Shown here one piece after another: positions 50,134-59,987 of a stretch of 64,000 nucleotides of DNA. Both the position numbers and the translations under genes were made by a program. Each line of letters opens with the position of its first letter. Position 1 is the first letter of the stretch. A model generated the notes under the pieces. The model had not been told where the DNA came from, did not search any database, and saw only the letters and a program-made list of their open reading frames with translations. This stretch comes from Prochlorococcus marinus CUG1417 (GTDB lineage: Bacteria; Cyanobacteriota; Cyanobacteriia; PCC-6307; Cyanobiaceae), in assembly GCF_017695975.1 (NCBI RefSeq), contig NZ_JAAORN010000002.1, positions 496,001 through 560,000 on the forward strand. Direction: 5' to 3'.

Positions 50134-51672
50134 TCATTGAGACAATATCTCAATTTTCTTTAGTTTTGTACCTCGATAGTAATGATTCAATATTTGTTCA
50201 TAAGAAAATCCTAATTTAGCCATTTCAATTGCTCCTGACTGAGATAAACCTACACCATGACCGAAGCCTCCCCCTCTCAAAAGCCATAAATCATCACTTA
50301 ATTTATTAATAGTAAATAAATTACTAGGTATAAAACTTAATACACGTCTAATATCATCTTTGACTAAAACAATAGATTTATTAACTTTGTTGGTCTGTAT
50401 TTCCATTTTTGTTACTCTGCCACTAGACCCGCGTTCGATAGAATTTATATCCAAAACATTTTCATTAATGTTTATAAGTTTGTTTTTAATTAACTTTTCT
50501 TTAATTTCCAAACTAGAAATTTTCTTATTCCATCGGAAAAGGGAATGATCACTCCCATAAAACTGTTCTTTATCAAAATTTAATAAATCATTTAAATCAG
50601 ATCTGCTTGTTATTGGAAGTTTAAAAATTTTATTTAATGATTTAGAACCATCTAAGATTGAATTAAAATAAGAATAATCTTGAATTTGCCAAGATTCGCC
50701 TGCAGTAGCTGACAAACCACCATTAGAACCATGGTAAAAAGCATTGATTGGTTGATTTTTATACATGAGAATTAAATTTGAAGTTGCTTCTATAGCTATT
50801 TGTACTTTTTTATTTTTAATTTTAGAAGGCTTATAAACTTGGCATTGAGTGCTTATGCATAAATGATATTTATCCATTTTAAATCTGTCAGAATTAAAAA
50901 TTCCCCAAGTTCTTGCAATCACTGCTTGTGCCTTGAGTGCTTCTAAAGGAGAATTCGGTCCAATTTCGTATGGCAAAACACCTACCAAATAATCATCAAA
51001 ATCAATTTTTTGAACTAATGTCCAAGTTCCATATGAATCTTTTATTAAATAAAAATTTTTACCAAAAGTGACACCATTTATTTTTATTTCCTCTTCAGAA
51101 TAAATGTGTATAGGCCCTTCTAGTTTCATAAGACCATAGTCACTTTTAATGGCAGGAGTAATTTGAATATTGTTTATTTTTCTGAAAATCTTATTTTTTA
51201 ATTCAAATTCTGGCAGATCCTCTTCAAATGGAATCCATACTTCCCAATTTTCAGGGTAAGCAACGGTTGTCTCGAATCCTTTATCTTTAAGATTCTCTGC
51301 TTGTTTTTTTGCTGATTCATAACTAGCAAAAGGACCAAAAACAATTCTTTCAATAATTTTTGGATTTTTGATGGGTATATCCACCCAAGTAATATTTATA
51401 TGTTTCGATTTATATTTAATACCGTTGGAGGATATTAGGTTTAAAAACCCTTTATCAGTTATAAAACTAATATTCTTTTTCCTAGAAAAACTATCTTTTT
51501 CCCCGCCAAGATATTGCCTTAAACCAATTAAAAATTTTCCTTTTTTAATTTCTTTATTGAGTTCAACCTTAACCAATTCTTCTGCCATTACATAAGAACT
51601 AGATTTAGTGTTTATTAATAAAAGAGAAATACATCCTAAAAATAAGTTTAAAAAGGCAAATTTAAGTTTCAT
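50134..51672 (-). CDS. SpoIID/LytB domain protein with SPOR-like N-terminal domain
   Basis: A 512-residue exported protein. Residues 1-30 form a signal peptide or anchor. Residues about 108-147 resemble a SPOR domain (FGPFASYESAKKQAENLKDK, then GFETTVAY), which binds denuded peptidoglycan glycans. Residues about 220-330 and 470-500 hold the SpoIID/LytB region (DYLVGVLPYEIGPNSPLEAL, AQAVIARTWGIF, GGFGHGVGLSQSGAIEMA). In Bacillus, SpoIID is a lytic transglycosylase for such denuded strands. A role in wall remodelling during division is inferred. The gene is 27 bases upstream of mgdA on the same strand. Confidence 0.85.
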   Translation of the reverse strand: MKLKFAFLNLFLGCISLLLINTKSSSYVMAEELVKVELNKEIKKGKFLIGLRQYLGGEKDSFSRKKNISFITDKGFLNLISSNGIKYKSKHINITWVDIPIKNPKIIERIVFGPFASYESAKKQAENLKDKGFETTVAYPENWEVWIPFEEDLPEFELKNKIFRKINNIQITPAIKSDYGLMKLEGPIHIYSEEEIKINGVTFGKNFYLIKDSYGTWTLVQKIDFDDYLVGVLPYEIGPNSPLEALKAQAVIARTWGIFNSDRFKMDKYHLCISTQCQVYKPSKIKNKKVQIAIEATSNLILMYKNQPINAFYHGSNGGLSATAGESWQIQDYSYFNSILDGSKSLNKIFKLPITSRSDLNDLLNFDKEQFYGSDHSLFRWNKKISSLEIKEKLIKNKLININENVLDINSIERGSSGRVTKMEIQTNKVNKSIVLVKDDIRRVLSFIPSNLFTINKLSDDLWLLRGGGFGHGVGLSQSGAIEMAKLGFSYEQILNHYYRGTKLKKIEILSQ

Positions 51673-51763
51673 AAGTTAGAACTTTCCTTTTCAATTAAAA
51701 ACTTTAATTTGCACCAATGCGTATAAAGGTTTAGATTATCCTAATTAAACACATTTGACTTAA

Positions 51764-51961
51764 ATGTCTAAACTAAAAACTCGTAAATCAGCTGCCAAAA
51801 GATTTAAAGCTACTGCGACGGGTAAATTCATGAGGAGAAGAGCTTTCCATAATCATTTACTTGATCATAAAAGCTCCAAATTAAAAAGACATCTATCAAC
51901 AAAAGCCGTAGTTGATGAAAGAGATGCTGATAATGTAAAATTAATGATTCCATACGCATAA
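51764..51961 (+). CDS. rpmI: 50S ribosomal protein L35
   Basis: A 65-residue, very basic ribosomal protein ([40 protein letters not shown]) matching L35 throughout. It precedes rplT by 28 bases, the usual pair. In many bacteria L20 represses this operon by binding its leader, but no obvious pseudoknot can be seen in the 91-base gap upstream. Confidence 0.97.
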   Translation: MSKLKTRKSAAKRFKATATGKFMRRRAFHNHLLDHKSSKLKRHLSTKAVVDERDADNVKLMIPYA

Positions 51962-51989
51962 ATCTTTAATCAATTTTTATTAGATATTC

Positions 51990-52337
51990 ATGGCACGCGT
52001 AAAAAGAGGCAACATAGCCAGAAAAAGAAGAAACAAAATCCTAAATCTTGCAAAAGGTTTTAGAGGAGGCAACAAAAATCTTTTCAGAACCGCAAACCAA
52101 AGAGTGATGAAAGCTCTTTGTAATGCTTATAGGGATAGAAGAAGAAGAAAAAGAGATTTTAGAAGACTTTGGATTTCTAGAATTAACGCATCTGCGAGGA
52201 TAAACGGAACAAACTACAGCAAGTTGATAAATGGCATGAAAAATGCAGAAATTATCATCAATCGAAAAATGCTTGCTCAATTAGCCTTAAATGACCCTAA
52301 GTGTTTTGAAAAAATTGTTTCTTCCGTTAGTAAGTAG
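51990..52337 (+). CDS. rplT: 50S ribosomal protein L20
   Basis: A 115-residue ribosomal assembly protein with the extended basic N-terminus ([39 protein letters not shown]) and the globular C-domain ([19 protein letters not shown]). Translation of L20 is known to feed back on rpmI-rplT in other bacteria. It lies 36 bases before the TPR gene. Confidence 0.97.
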   Translation: MARVKRGNIARKRRNKILNLAKGFRGGNKNLFRTANQRVMKALCNAYRDRRRRKRDFRRLWISRINASARINGTNYSKLINGMKNAEIIINRKMLAQLALNDPKCFEKIVSSVSK

Positions 52338-52373
52338 AAAAAAGAATATAATCTAGAAAAGTTAATATAAATA

Positions 52374-52931
52374 ATGGAAATATCTTCCTTTCAATCTTAT
52401 TTAATAATTCTCTTTGTTGTATTAATAATAATTTCTATTTTTGTATTTAGACAATTTCTAAAAACAAGAAGTGAAGAATTAAATTTAGTAAAATTCGAGC
52501 AGAAAGGTTTAGATTCTCTTACTCAAGCTACAGAATTATATGAATTTGGGTCTATTCAGATAAAAAAAAGATTATATTCTGAAGCAACTAAAACTTTTTT
52601 AAAAGCAATTGAAAATTATGAAAATGAACCTGATGAAGCCAAAGCGATAATAAATAATGCTTTAGGCTTCTCTTATGCCGCTCAAAATGAATTTAAGAAA
52701 GCAATTAAATACTATAACTCTGCAATAAAAGCACTCCCAGAATATCCTATAGCCCTAAATAACCTCGCATCAGCACAACAGCGTTTACTTGAGTACGACT
52801 TGGCATATGCAACTTATCAAAAGGTTTTGGTTTTAGATCCAAAAAACAAAACGGCAATTAAAAAAAGTAAGGAGCTAGAAAAAAGAAATAATTATAAACC
52901 TTATAAAGGTATTAAAGATAAGGGATTCTAA
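52374..52931 (+). CDS. Membrane-anchored TPR protein, unknown function
   Basis: A 185-residue protein with an N-terminal transmembrane helix (about residues 7-27, [20 protein letters not shown]) and then three or so TPR units ([40 protein letters not shown] and the terminal [15 protein letters not shown]). The soluble part probably faces the cytoplasm and binds another protein. Its position between ribosomal genes and thiG (2 bases downstream) suggests co-transcription but does not reveal a role. A similar anchored TPR protein often precedes thiG in this group, as I recall. Confidence 0.8.
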   Translation: MEISSFQSYLIILFVVLIIISIFVFRQFLKTRSEELNLVKFEQKGLDSLTQATELYEFGSIQIKKRLYSEATKTFLKAIENYENEPDEAKAIINNALGFSYAAQNEFKKAIKYYNSAIKALPEYPIALNNLASAQQRLLEYDLAYATYQKVLVLDPKNKTAIKKSKELEKRNNYKPYKGIKDKGF

Positions 52932-52933
52932 AC

Positions 52934-53728
52934 ATGGAAAATTATTCTTCTTTACTAATTGGTGGAAAACAATTTTCCAGTAGATTAATGGTGGGAACTG
53001 GCAAATACAAATCTTCTCAAGATATGGTAGAAAGTTTGTCAAATTCTGAAACGGAAATTATAACCGTCGCTGTTAGAAGAATTAAAAATGATCAGAGCGG
53101 AGAAAATTTACTCGAAAAGATCAACTGGAAAAAATACTGGATGCTTCCTAATACAGCTGGTTGTGTGAATTCCGATGAGGCAGTGAGAATAGCAATTTTG
53201 GGTAGAGAACTTGCAAAATTGTCTGGTCAAGAAGAAAATAATTTTGTGAAATTAGAAGTTATTCCTGACAAAAAGTATTTGCTACCAGATCCAATAGAAA
53301 CAATTAAAGCGGCCGAAATTTTAATAAAAAAGGGTTTTGCTGTACTTCCCTATATCAATGCAGATCCTATTCTTGCAAAAAGACTAGAAGAAATAGGTTG
53401 TGCAACTGTAATGCCATTGGGCTCGCCTATAGGCTCTGGGCAAGGTTTATTAAATCTATCAAATATAAGAATTATTATTGAGAATGCAAAAGTGCCAGTA
53501 ATAATTGACGCAGGAATTGGGGTGCCTAGTGAAGCTTCTCAAGCCATGGAAATTGGAGCTGATGGAGTTTTAATAAATAGTGCAATAGCACAAGCTGAAA
53601 ATCCTCCTCTAATGGCTCAAGCGATAAATTATGGTGTCAAAGCTGGCAGGCAAGCTTTTCTTGCAGGAAGGATTAAAAAACAAGCCTTTGCAGTAGCAAG
53701 TTCACCGGAAAAAAATATATCTATCTAA
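52934..53728 (+). CDS. thiG: Thiazole synthase ThiG
   Basis: Forms the thiazole ring of thiamine from deoxyxylulose phosphate, a glycine- or tyrosine-derived imine and sulfur carried by ThiS. The 264-residue TIM barrel has [50 protein letters not shown] with the Schiff-base Lys, and [23 protein letters not shown]. It starts 2 bases after the TPR gene, so translation is probably coupled. No TPP riboswitch precedes this transcript, unlike thiC. Confidence 0.96.
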   Translation: MENYSSLLIGGKQFSSRLMVGTGKYKSSQDMVESLSNSETEIITVAVRRIKNDQSGENLLEKINWKKYWMLPNTAGCVNSDEAVRIAILGRELAKLSGQEENNFVKLEVIPDKKYLLPDPIETIKAAEILIKKGFAVLPYINADPILAKRLEEIGCATVMPLGSPIGSGQGLLNLSNIRIIIENAKVPVIIDAGIGVPSEASQAMEIGADGVLINSAIAQAENPPLMAQAINYGVKAGRQAFLAGRIKKQAFAVASSPEKNISI

Positions 53729-53899
53729 TTCTTTTCATTGAGCAAAGTTTAAAAAGATAGTAAAAATTTATTATTTGATTTTATTTATCGTAATTAAGAA
53801 AGAAGATTTGAAACTATTTACAATGTTTTTTCGCAAATTGGAAGCACGCTGTAGTAATTTAATAAATATATTATGAATCTATTAATTCTGGAGTTCTGA
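53729..53899. other. Intergenic region upstream of sqdB with a 9-codon mini-ORF
   Basis: A 171-base AT-rich gap. An ATG at 53873 opens a mini-ORF (MNLLILEF) whose TGA (53897-53899) directly abuts the sqdB GTG in the same reading frame. A GGAG ribosome-binding site at 53890-53893 precedes that GTG. Several TATATT-like -10 candidates are at 53862-53872. No hairpin or RNA gene was convincing. Confidence 0.45.
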
Positions 53900-55093
53900 G
53901 TGAAAGTTATTGTTCTTGGTGGAGATGGTTTTTGCGGCTGGCCTTGTGCGGTGAATTTAGCAGAGCAAAATCATGATGTAATTATTGTCGACAACTTAAG
54001 TCGTAGAAAAATTGATATTGATCTAGAGGTAGAATCTTTAACTCCAATTGCTTCGATAACAGAACGGCTTTCTGCATGGAAAGAGATTGGAGGTAAGCCT
54101 ATGAGATTTCTTAACATGGATATCTCTAAGCAATATCAAAAATTACTCAATTTGCTCATTGATGAAAAACCAGATTCCGTGATCCATTTTGCAGAACAAA
54201 GAGCAGCACCTTACTCAATGAAATCCAGTTTTACCAAAAGATATACAGTAGATAATAACGTTAATGGCACTCACAATCTTCTTGCTGCAATAGTAGAGAG
54301 TAATTTAGATATTCATGTTGTTCATTTAGGAACAATGGGAGTCTACGGATATGGATCACATAGAGGCGCAACAATTCCAGAAGGTTATCTAAAAGTTGAA
54401 GTTCCACAACCAGATGGAAGTCGCTTTGAAGAAGAAATATTACACCCCGCAAGTCCTGGTAGTGTCTACCATATGACTAAAACTTTAGATCAATTATTAT
54501 TTCTTTACTACAACAAAAATGATCTTGTAAGGATCACTGATCTACATCAAGGCATTGTTTGGGGAACAAATACAGAAGCAACCTTAAAAGATCCTAGATT
54601 GACAAACCGATTTGACTATGATGGAGATTATGGAACTGTTTTAAATAGATTTCTAATGCAAGCTGCAATTGGATATCCATTAAGTGTTCATGGAACAGGA
54701 GGGCAAACAAGAGCATTTATACATATAAAAGACTCTGTAAAATGCGTACAACTTGCTCTTGAAAATCCTCCAAAATCTGGAGAAAGAGTCAAAATCTTTA
54801 ATCAAATGACTGAGAGTCATCAAGTTGGAGAACTAGCAAAAAAAGTTGCTTCCCTTACAGGGGCTGATATCAATTATTTACCAAATCCAAGGAATGAAGC
54901 GGTAGAAAATGATCTAATTGTTGATAATAAATGCTTTATAGAATTAGGTTTAGACCCAACAACTCTTGATAATGGCTTATTAGAAGAAGTTGTTGAAGTT
55001 GCTAAAAAATACTCCAATAGATGTGATCTTAAGCGCATACCTTGTATTTCATCCTGGACTAAAAAACAAGCTGAGGCTATAAAGACAAATTAA
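53900..55093 (+). CDS. sqdB: UDP-sulfoquinovose synthase SqdB
   Basis: Converts UDP-glucose and sulfite into UDP-sulfoquinovose, the head group of sulfolipid (SQDG). The 397-residue SDR-type enzyme has the NAD loop GGDGFCGWPCAVNL (7-20), the Thr of HLGTMGVYGYG (143-152) and the catalytic Tyr190-x3-Lys194 (SVYHMTK). The start is a GTG at 53900 with GGAG 6 bases upstream. sqdX follows 26 bases downstream. Sulfolipid replaces phospholipids in Prochlorococcus, saving phosphorus. Confidence 0.97.
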   Translation: MKVIVLGGDGFCGWPCAVNLAEQNHDVIIVDNLSRRKIDIDLEVESLTPIASITERLSAWKEIGGKPMRFLNMDISKQYQKLLNLLIDEKPDSVIHFAEQRAAPYSMKSSFTKRYTVDNNVNGTHNLLAAIVESNLDIHVVHLGTMGVYGYGSHRGATIPEGYLKVEVPQPDGSRFEEEILHPASPGSVYHMTKTLDQLLFLYYNKNDLVRITDLHQGIVWGTNTEATLKDPRLTNRFDYDGDYGTVLNRFLMQAAIGYPLSVHGTGGQTRAFIHIKDSVKCVQLALENPPKSGERVKIFNQMTESHQVGELAKKVASLTGADINYLPNPRNEAVENDLIVDNKCFIELGLDPTTLDNGLLEEVVEVAKKYSNRCDLKRIPCISSWTKKQAEAIKTN

Positions 55094-55119
55094 AATTTCT
55101 AAAATAGGTACCTAAGAAA

Positions 55120-56253
55120 GTGAAAATTGCATTGTTTACTGAAACTTTTTTACCTAAAGTTGACGGCATAGTCACAAGACTTACTAAAACGATTGAATTT
55201 TTAATAAAAAATGGTGATGAAGTTATAATTTTTTGTCCAGAGGGGTGTCCAGAATCATATATGGGAGCAACTGTAGTAGGAGTTGCTGCAATGCCATTAC
55301 CCTTATACCCAGAATTGAAACTTGGTTTACCAGGCCCTGCTGTTTCAGACAAGTTAGAAAAATTCAACCCAGATTTAATACATGTTGTTAATCCAGCTGT
55401 GCTTGGCTTAGGTGGCATATGGTTGGCTAAAACCAACAAAATTCCTTTAATTGCTAGCTACCATACTCACCTGCCAAAATATCTGGAACATTACGGTATG
55501 GGTATGTTAGAGCCACTTTTATGGGAATTACTTAAAGCAGCTCATAATCAAGCCTTGTTAAATTTATGTACCTCCACTGCTATGGTTAATGAATTAAAAG
55601 ATAAAGGCATTCAAAGAACTGCTCTATGGCAACGAGGCGTGGATACTTACAGTTTCCGACCAGATTTGCGGAGTGAGAAAATGAGAGAAAAATTATTTGG
55701 TAAATATCAAGACGCTAATTACCTATTGATTTATGTAGGAAGATTATCTGCGGAAAAACAAATTGAGAGAATTAAACCAGTCTTAGAAAGCATCCCTAAT
55801 GCGTGCCTAGCGCTTGTAGGTGACGGACCATATAGAACCCAGCTTGAAAAAATATTCGAAAATACCAAGACTAATTTCATAGGATATTTATCTGGAGATG
55901 AACTTGCTAGCGCATATGCATCTGGAGATATATTTTTGTTTCCATCAAGTACAGAAACTCTTGGATTGGTTTTACTAGAAGCAATGGCGGCGGGATGTCC
56001 AGTTATCGGGGCCAACAAGGGAGGAATTCCAGACATAATTAGCGATGGCATTAATGGTTGTTTATACGATCCTGATGAAGAAGATAATGGGGAACAAAGT
56101 TTGATTGAAGCAACAAAAAAAATTCTGGAGAATGCTGATAAAAGAGAAGTTATGAGGAAAGAAGCACGAAACGAAGCAGAAAAATGGGATTGGAATCAAG
56201 CAACATTACAACTGCAAAATTATTATTCAGATACTCTCAAAGAGATAAATTAA
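55120..56253 (+). CDS. sqdX: Sulfolipid synthase SqdX (glycosyltransferase family 4)
   Basis: Transfers sulfoquinovose from the UDP-sugar made by SqdB onto diacylglycerol. The 377-residue GT-B enzyme has the N-terminal FTETFLPKVDGIVTRLT, HVVNPAVLGLGG, LIASYHTHLPKY, and the C-terminal nucleotide-sugar site (GRLSAEKQIERI, LFPSSTETLGLVLLEAMAAG with the E-x7-E pattern). The start is a GTG at 55120. It is the second gene of sqdB-sqdX and converges on a small orphan gene. Confidence 0.95.
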   Translation: MKIALFTETFLPKVDGIVTRLTKTIEFLIKNGDEVIIFCPEGCPESYMGATVVGVAAMPLPLYPELKLGLPGPAVSDKLEKFNPDLIHVVNPAVLGLGGIWLAKTNKIPLIASYHTHLPKYLEHYGMGMLEPLLWELLKAAHNQALLNLCTSTAMVNELKDKGIQRTALWQRGVDTYSFRPDLRSEKMREKLFGKYQDANYLLIYVGRLSAEKQIERIKPVLESIPNACLALVGDGPYRTQLEKIFENTKTNFIGYLSGDELASAYASGDIFLFPSSTETLGLVLLEAMAAGCPVIGANKGGIPDIISDGINGCLYDPDEEDNGEQSLIEATKKILENADKREVMRKEARNEAEKWDWNQATLQLQNYYSDTLKEIN

Positions 56254-56265
56254 ATTTAATTCAAA

Positions 56266-56514
56266 TTACGCTACGTTTGGAGGAGTAGGATTGCTATAAG
56301 AACTTAGAGGCAATATTAATGTAGCTATATTTTGATTCTTTTCAGGTCTTTTTTTCTTTGAAAATTTTTTACCGAAAGGTACTCTTATAACGTTAGTTCC
56401 CTCTATAGCACAAATATTTGAGTTATCTCCTGAAAAATTATTGACAAAATTTGGTAAGTCGACATTTTTAACTGGCAGATGTTTAACATTACCAGATTTA
56501 AGATCTTTGGTCAT
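56266..56514 (-). CDS. Small orphan protein, unknown function
   Basis: An 82-residue hydrophilic protein with a central VIRVPFGKKFSKKKRPEKNQ basic patch, then a short hydrophobic strand (NIATLILPLSSYSN) and a Pro-rich end. I do not recognise the family. No signal peptide or membrane helix. Coding nature is supported by the fitted position between sqdX and gcvP, a good ATG and 12 bases from the sqdX stop, but this is weaker than for the other genes. Confidence 0.6.
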   Translation of the reverse strand: MTKDLKSGNVKHLPVKNVDLPNFVNNFSGDNSNICAIEGTNVIRVPFGKKFSKKKRPEKNQNIATLILPLSSYSNPTPPNVA

Positions 56515-56643
56515 AGCTTCAAATACCCCAAAAAATTTGATGCTCGATTATTTTAATAAAAAAATTTAAAAAAATTCTATAAGAAAATATTAAATTTTTA
56601 TCCACATTGATAATAACTAAGTAATTAAATGAACGCTAGTCCT

Positions 56644-59550
56644 TTAAGCACATTTTTTTTCTTCGAAAGTCTCAGCTTGATTTACATTGCAAGAACAAAT
56701 TAAATTGCGATCACCATATGCATTATTGATCCGAGAAACTGAAGACCAAAACTTAATAGTCGTTGGAGTTTTATAAGGAAAAGAAGCTTTTTCTTTTGAA
56801 TAAGGATAATGCCAATTATCAGCAATTAACTCTTTCAGCGTATGGGGAGCGTTACTTATTACATTATTATTCTTTAATGCAACATTTTTTTCTATTTCGC
56901 TGATTTCTTCTCCAATCAATAGCATAGCCTCGCAAAATCTATCCAATTCAACCAAACTTTCACTTTCAGTAGGCTCTATCATTATCGTCTCTGGAACAGG
57001 CCAACTTATAGTTGGGGCATGAAAACTATAATCTATTAATCGTTTAGCTAAATCATTTACACTCAAACCAGTTTTGGATTTTAAATCCCTAAAATCTAAA
57101 ATACATTCATGTGCGACGAAATTATTTTTTCCTTTATAAAGAATCTTGAATTTATGCTTTAAAGAATGCGCAATATAATTTGCAGATAAAATTGCATGTG
57201 CAGTTGCTCTCCTTAAACCACTAAAACCGGCCATTTTTATGTACATCCAACTTATTGGAAGAATACTTGCACTACCATGCTTGGCAGAAGATACGTAATT
57301 GGAACTAATAGATAAATTATCCATTAAAGAATGAGTAGGAAGAAATGGGCTTAAAGTTTCTGAAGCAGCAACTGGACCTACTCCTGGACCACCACCTCCA
57401 TGTGGAATACAGAATGTTTTATGTAAATTCAAATGACAAACATCAACACCATAATTCCCCGGTTTACATAATCCAACCTGAGCGTTCAAATTTGCCCCAT
57501 CTAAATAGACAAATCCTCCCACAGAGTGAATTAAATCACATATCTTTCTGATTTGTAATTCAAAAACTCCATGAGTAGAGGGATAAGTCAACATTAGAGC
57601 CCCTATTTGATTATCAAATTTCTTGACCTTGATTGACAAATCTTGAAAATCAATATTTCCTTCGTCATCACATTCAACAGTTAAAACTTCAAAACCTGCC
57701 ATAACTGCACTAGCAGGATTTGTTCCATGAGCACTTTTTGGAATTAAACATTTTTTTCTTAACAGTTCACCTTTTGATTCAAAATAAGAATTTATTGCTA
57801 ATAGACCTGCAAACTCTCCCTGAGAGCCTGCATTTGGTTGAAAAGAAACTGATTTTAAACCAACAATCTCACTTATCCATTTTTCTAGGTCAGATATAAT
57901 TTTTGAATAGCCTTTAGTTTGATCTGGTGGAGAAAAAGGATGAATGGAAGATAAATTAGCCCAAGAGACTGGATTTAACTCTGCTGCAGAATTTAACTTC
58001 ATGGTACAGCTTCCCAGTGGCATCATCCCATCTACCAAAGAAAAATCTTTTTCTGCAAGTCGGAATATATATCTCATTAATTCAGTTTCACTTTGGTAAT
58101 TTGTGAATATATCTTGCTCCATCCATGCACTGGATCTCAAAGCTAGGCTTTCAAGATGAAATTCTTTATCAAATTTTATATGCTCTAAATCTTCTTCTTT
58201 TTCTATAGTATTTGCTATGAAAGTCAAAATATCTTTTATTTCTTTTTCATTACTAAGCTCATCTAAAGAGATCCCAAAGCCAGTTGAATTTTCAATAGTT
58301 GATCCCAACGGCAAAATTCTTAGGTTATAGCCATTTTTTAAAGCTTCATTATGGATCCTCTGGGAGTGCATAGAATAAACATCAACACTATCAAATCTAA
58401 TCCCATCAGGGATATCAAAACCTAAAGCAGCTAAACTTGATTCTAGATTTATTCTCAACTCAACTAATCTCTTAGCAATTTGCGTTAATCCAGAGGGTCC
58501 ATGATAAATAGCATAAAAAGAAGAAATTATGGCTAACAAAGATTGAGCAGTACAAATATTACTAGTGGCTTTTTCCCTTCTAATATGTTGCTCTCTTGTT
58601 TGCAATGCTAGTCTTAGTGACTTTTCTCCATTTTTAGATAGAGTTTGCCCAACTATTCTTCCGGGTATTAGCCTTTTATATTTTTCGCTACAAGCAAAAT
58701 ATGCCGCATGGGGGCCACCAAAACCCATCGGAACACCAAATCTTTGCATACTTCCGACTGCTACATCAACACCAAATTCAGAAATTGGTTTAATCAAAAC
58801 TTGTGCCAGTGGATCAATACATGCAGTAACAATAATTTCTGATCTATGTGCTTGGGATATTAAGAATGTAGGATCATATAATTGTCCATTTTTACCGGGT
58901 AATTGCAACAACATTCCAAAAACATCTTCATGATTAGGAAGGTTGCTTTGAGTAAAGCGTTTTAAGGATATTCCCAAAGGTTTTGCTCTGGTTTGTAGAA
59001 CATTAAAAGTATGATCAAAAACATTTGACTCCACTAAGTACACTTTTGAAGATTTATTTTTTCTTGCGGAAAAACTCATGGCCATTGCTTCTGCTGCAGC
59101 AGTACCCTCATCCAACAAAGATGCATTGGCCACAGGGAATCCTGTTAGTTCACAAACAATAGTCTGAAAATTAAATAGAGCTTCTAATCTTCCTTGTGCA
59201 ATTTCTGCTTGATATGGAGTATAAGACGTGTACCACCTTGGATTTTCAAGAACATGTCTTTGGATTACTTTAGGCATATGATTGTCATAATAACCAAGGC
59301 CTATAAGTGATCTCATTTTAGTATTTTTATTCGCAATCTCTTCTAATTCGTTTAAAGCCTCAATTTCCGAACAACCTTGGGGCAATATTTCTGAAGATTT
59401 ATCTTTAAGCTGAATATCTTCAGGAATAACTAGATTTATAAATTGATCAATATTATTTAAACCAAGCTTGTTCAGCATAATTCTTTCATCATTATCTCCT
59501 AGCCCAAGATGCCTATCTATAAACGAATCAGACCCAAATTTGGATGTCAT
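56644..59550 (-). CDS. gcvP: Glycine decarboxylase (glycine cleavage system P protein)
   Basis: The PLP enzyme that decarboxylates glycine and passes the aminomethyl group to GcvH, central to photorespiratory and one-carbon metabolism. The 968-residue protein keeps both fused halves: the N-terminal RHLGLGD, RGRLEALFNFQT part and the C-terminal catalytic part with LHKTFCIPHGGGGPG, where the PLP Lys is at about residue 710. It is 45 bases after gcvH. The gcvT and lpd genes are not in this window. Confidence 0.97.
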   Translation of the reverse strand: MTSKFGSDSFIDRHLGLGDNDERIMLNKLGLNNIDQFINLVIPEDIQLKDKSSEILPQGCSEIEALNELEEIANKNTKMRSLIGLGYYDNHMPKVIQRHVLENPRWYTSYTPYQAEIAQGRLEALFNFQTIVCELTGFPVANASLLDEGTAAAEAMAMSFSARKNKSSKVYLVESNVFDHTFNVLQTRAKPLGISLKRFTQSNLPNHEDVFGMLLQLPGKNGQLYDPTFLISQAHRSEIIVTACIDPLAQVLIKPISEFGVDVAVGSMQRFGVPMGFGGPHAAYFACSEKYKRLIPGRIVGQTLSKNGEKSLRLALQTREQHIRREKATSNICTAQSLLAIISSFYAIYHGPSGLTQIAKRLVELRINLESSLAALGFDIPDGIRFDSVDVYSMHSQRIHNEALKNGYNLRILPLGSTIENSTGFGISLDELSNEKEIKDILTFIANTIEKEEDLEHIKFDKEFHLESLALRSSAWMEQDIFTNYQSETELMRYIFRLAEKDFSLVDGMMPLGSCTMKLNSAAELNPVSWANLSSIHPFSPPDQTKGYSKIISDLEKWISEIVGLKSVSFQPNAGSQGEFAGLLAINSYFESKGELLRKKCLIPKSAHGTNPASAVMAGFEVLTVECDDEGNIDFQDLSIKVKKFDNQIGALMLTYPSTHGVFELQIRKICDLIHSVGGFVYLDGANLNAQVGLCKPGNYGVDVCHLNLHKTFCIPHGGGGPGVGPVAASETLSPFLPTHSLMDNLSISSNYVSSAKHGSASILPISWMYIKMAGFSGLRRATAHAILSANYIAHSLKHKFKILYKGKNNFVAHECILDFRDLKSKTGLSVNDLAKRLIDYSFHAPTISWPVPETIMIEPTESESLVELDRFCEAMLLIGEEISEIEKNVALKNNNVISNAPHTLKELIADNWHYPYSKEKASFPYKTPTTIKFWSSVSRINNAYGDRNLICSCNVNQAETFEEKKCA

Positions 59551-59595
59551 ATTGAATTATTTTTCTTTAAAATAGCTCTTTTTAAAAAGTTTGGC

Positions 59596-59985
59596 TTATT
59601 TTGGTACAACCTTTGATTGATATTCCTCAGAAGTCATCAAATCAGCAATTGATGCTTTTGATTCTGGTTTCAAAATGACTAACCAACCGTCTCCAATCGG
59701 ATCATTCTGTAAAAGCTCAGGGTTCTCAATAACACTTTCATTTACAGATACTATTTCCCCTGAAAAAGGCAGATAGACTTCCTCTACGGCCTTAACTGAT
59801 TCTATTGTTCCAAAAGTCTCGCCTTTCTCTAAAGTCACCCCTTCATCAGCTAATTCAACAAAAACAATATCTCCTAATTGATCTATAGCGAATTCACTAA
59901 CTCCAATTTTTAATAATCCATTTTCTTCCAAGACATATTCATGAGTGTCAGCATAGTTGAGGTTGTCTGGAAACTTGTAAGACAT
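59596..59985 (-). CDS. gcvH: Glycine cleavage system H protein
   Basis: The lipoyl carrier that shuttles between the P, T and L proteins. The 129-residue protein has the lipoyl domain with Lys65 in FGTIESVKAVEEVYLP and the family pieces YADTHEYV, QLGDIVFVELADEG and LLQNDPIGDGWLVIL. It lies 2 bases after the PLP-enzyme gene and 45 before gcvP, so it belongs to the same transcript. Confidence 0.97.
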   Translation of the reverse strand: MSYKFPDNLNYADTHEYVLEENGLLKIGVSEFAIDQLGDIVFVELADEGVTLEKGETFGTIESVKAVEEVYLPFSGEIVSVNESVIENPELLQNDPIGDGWLVILKPESKASIADLMTSEEYQSKVVPK

Positions 59986-59987
59986 AA

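Noticed and set aside
58565-58933. 122-codon plus-strand frame inside gcvP
   Set aside because: Fully contained antisense to gcvP with no recognisable motif.
59551-59595. Glycine riboswitch ahead of gcvP
   Set aside because: The 45-base gap is far too short for even one glycine aptamer.
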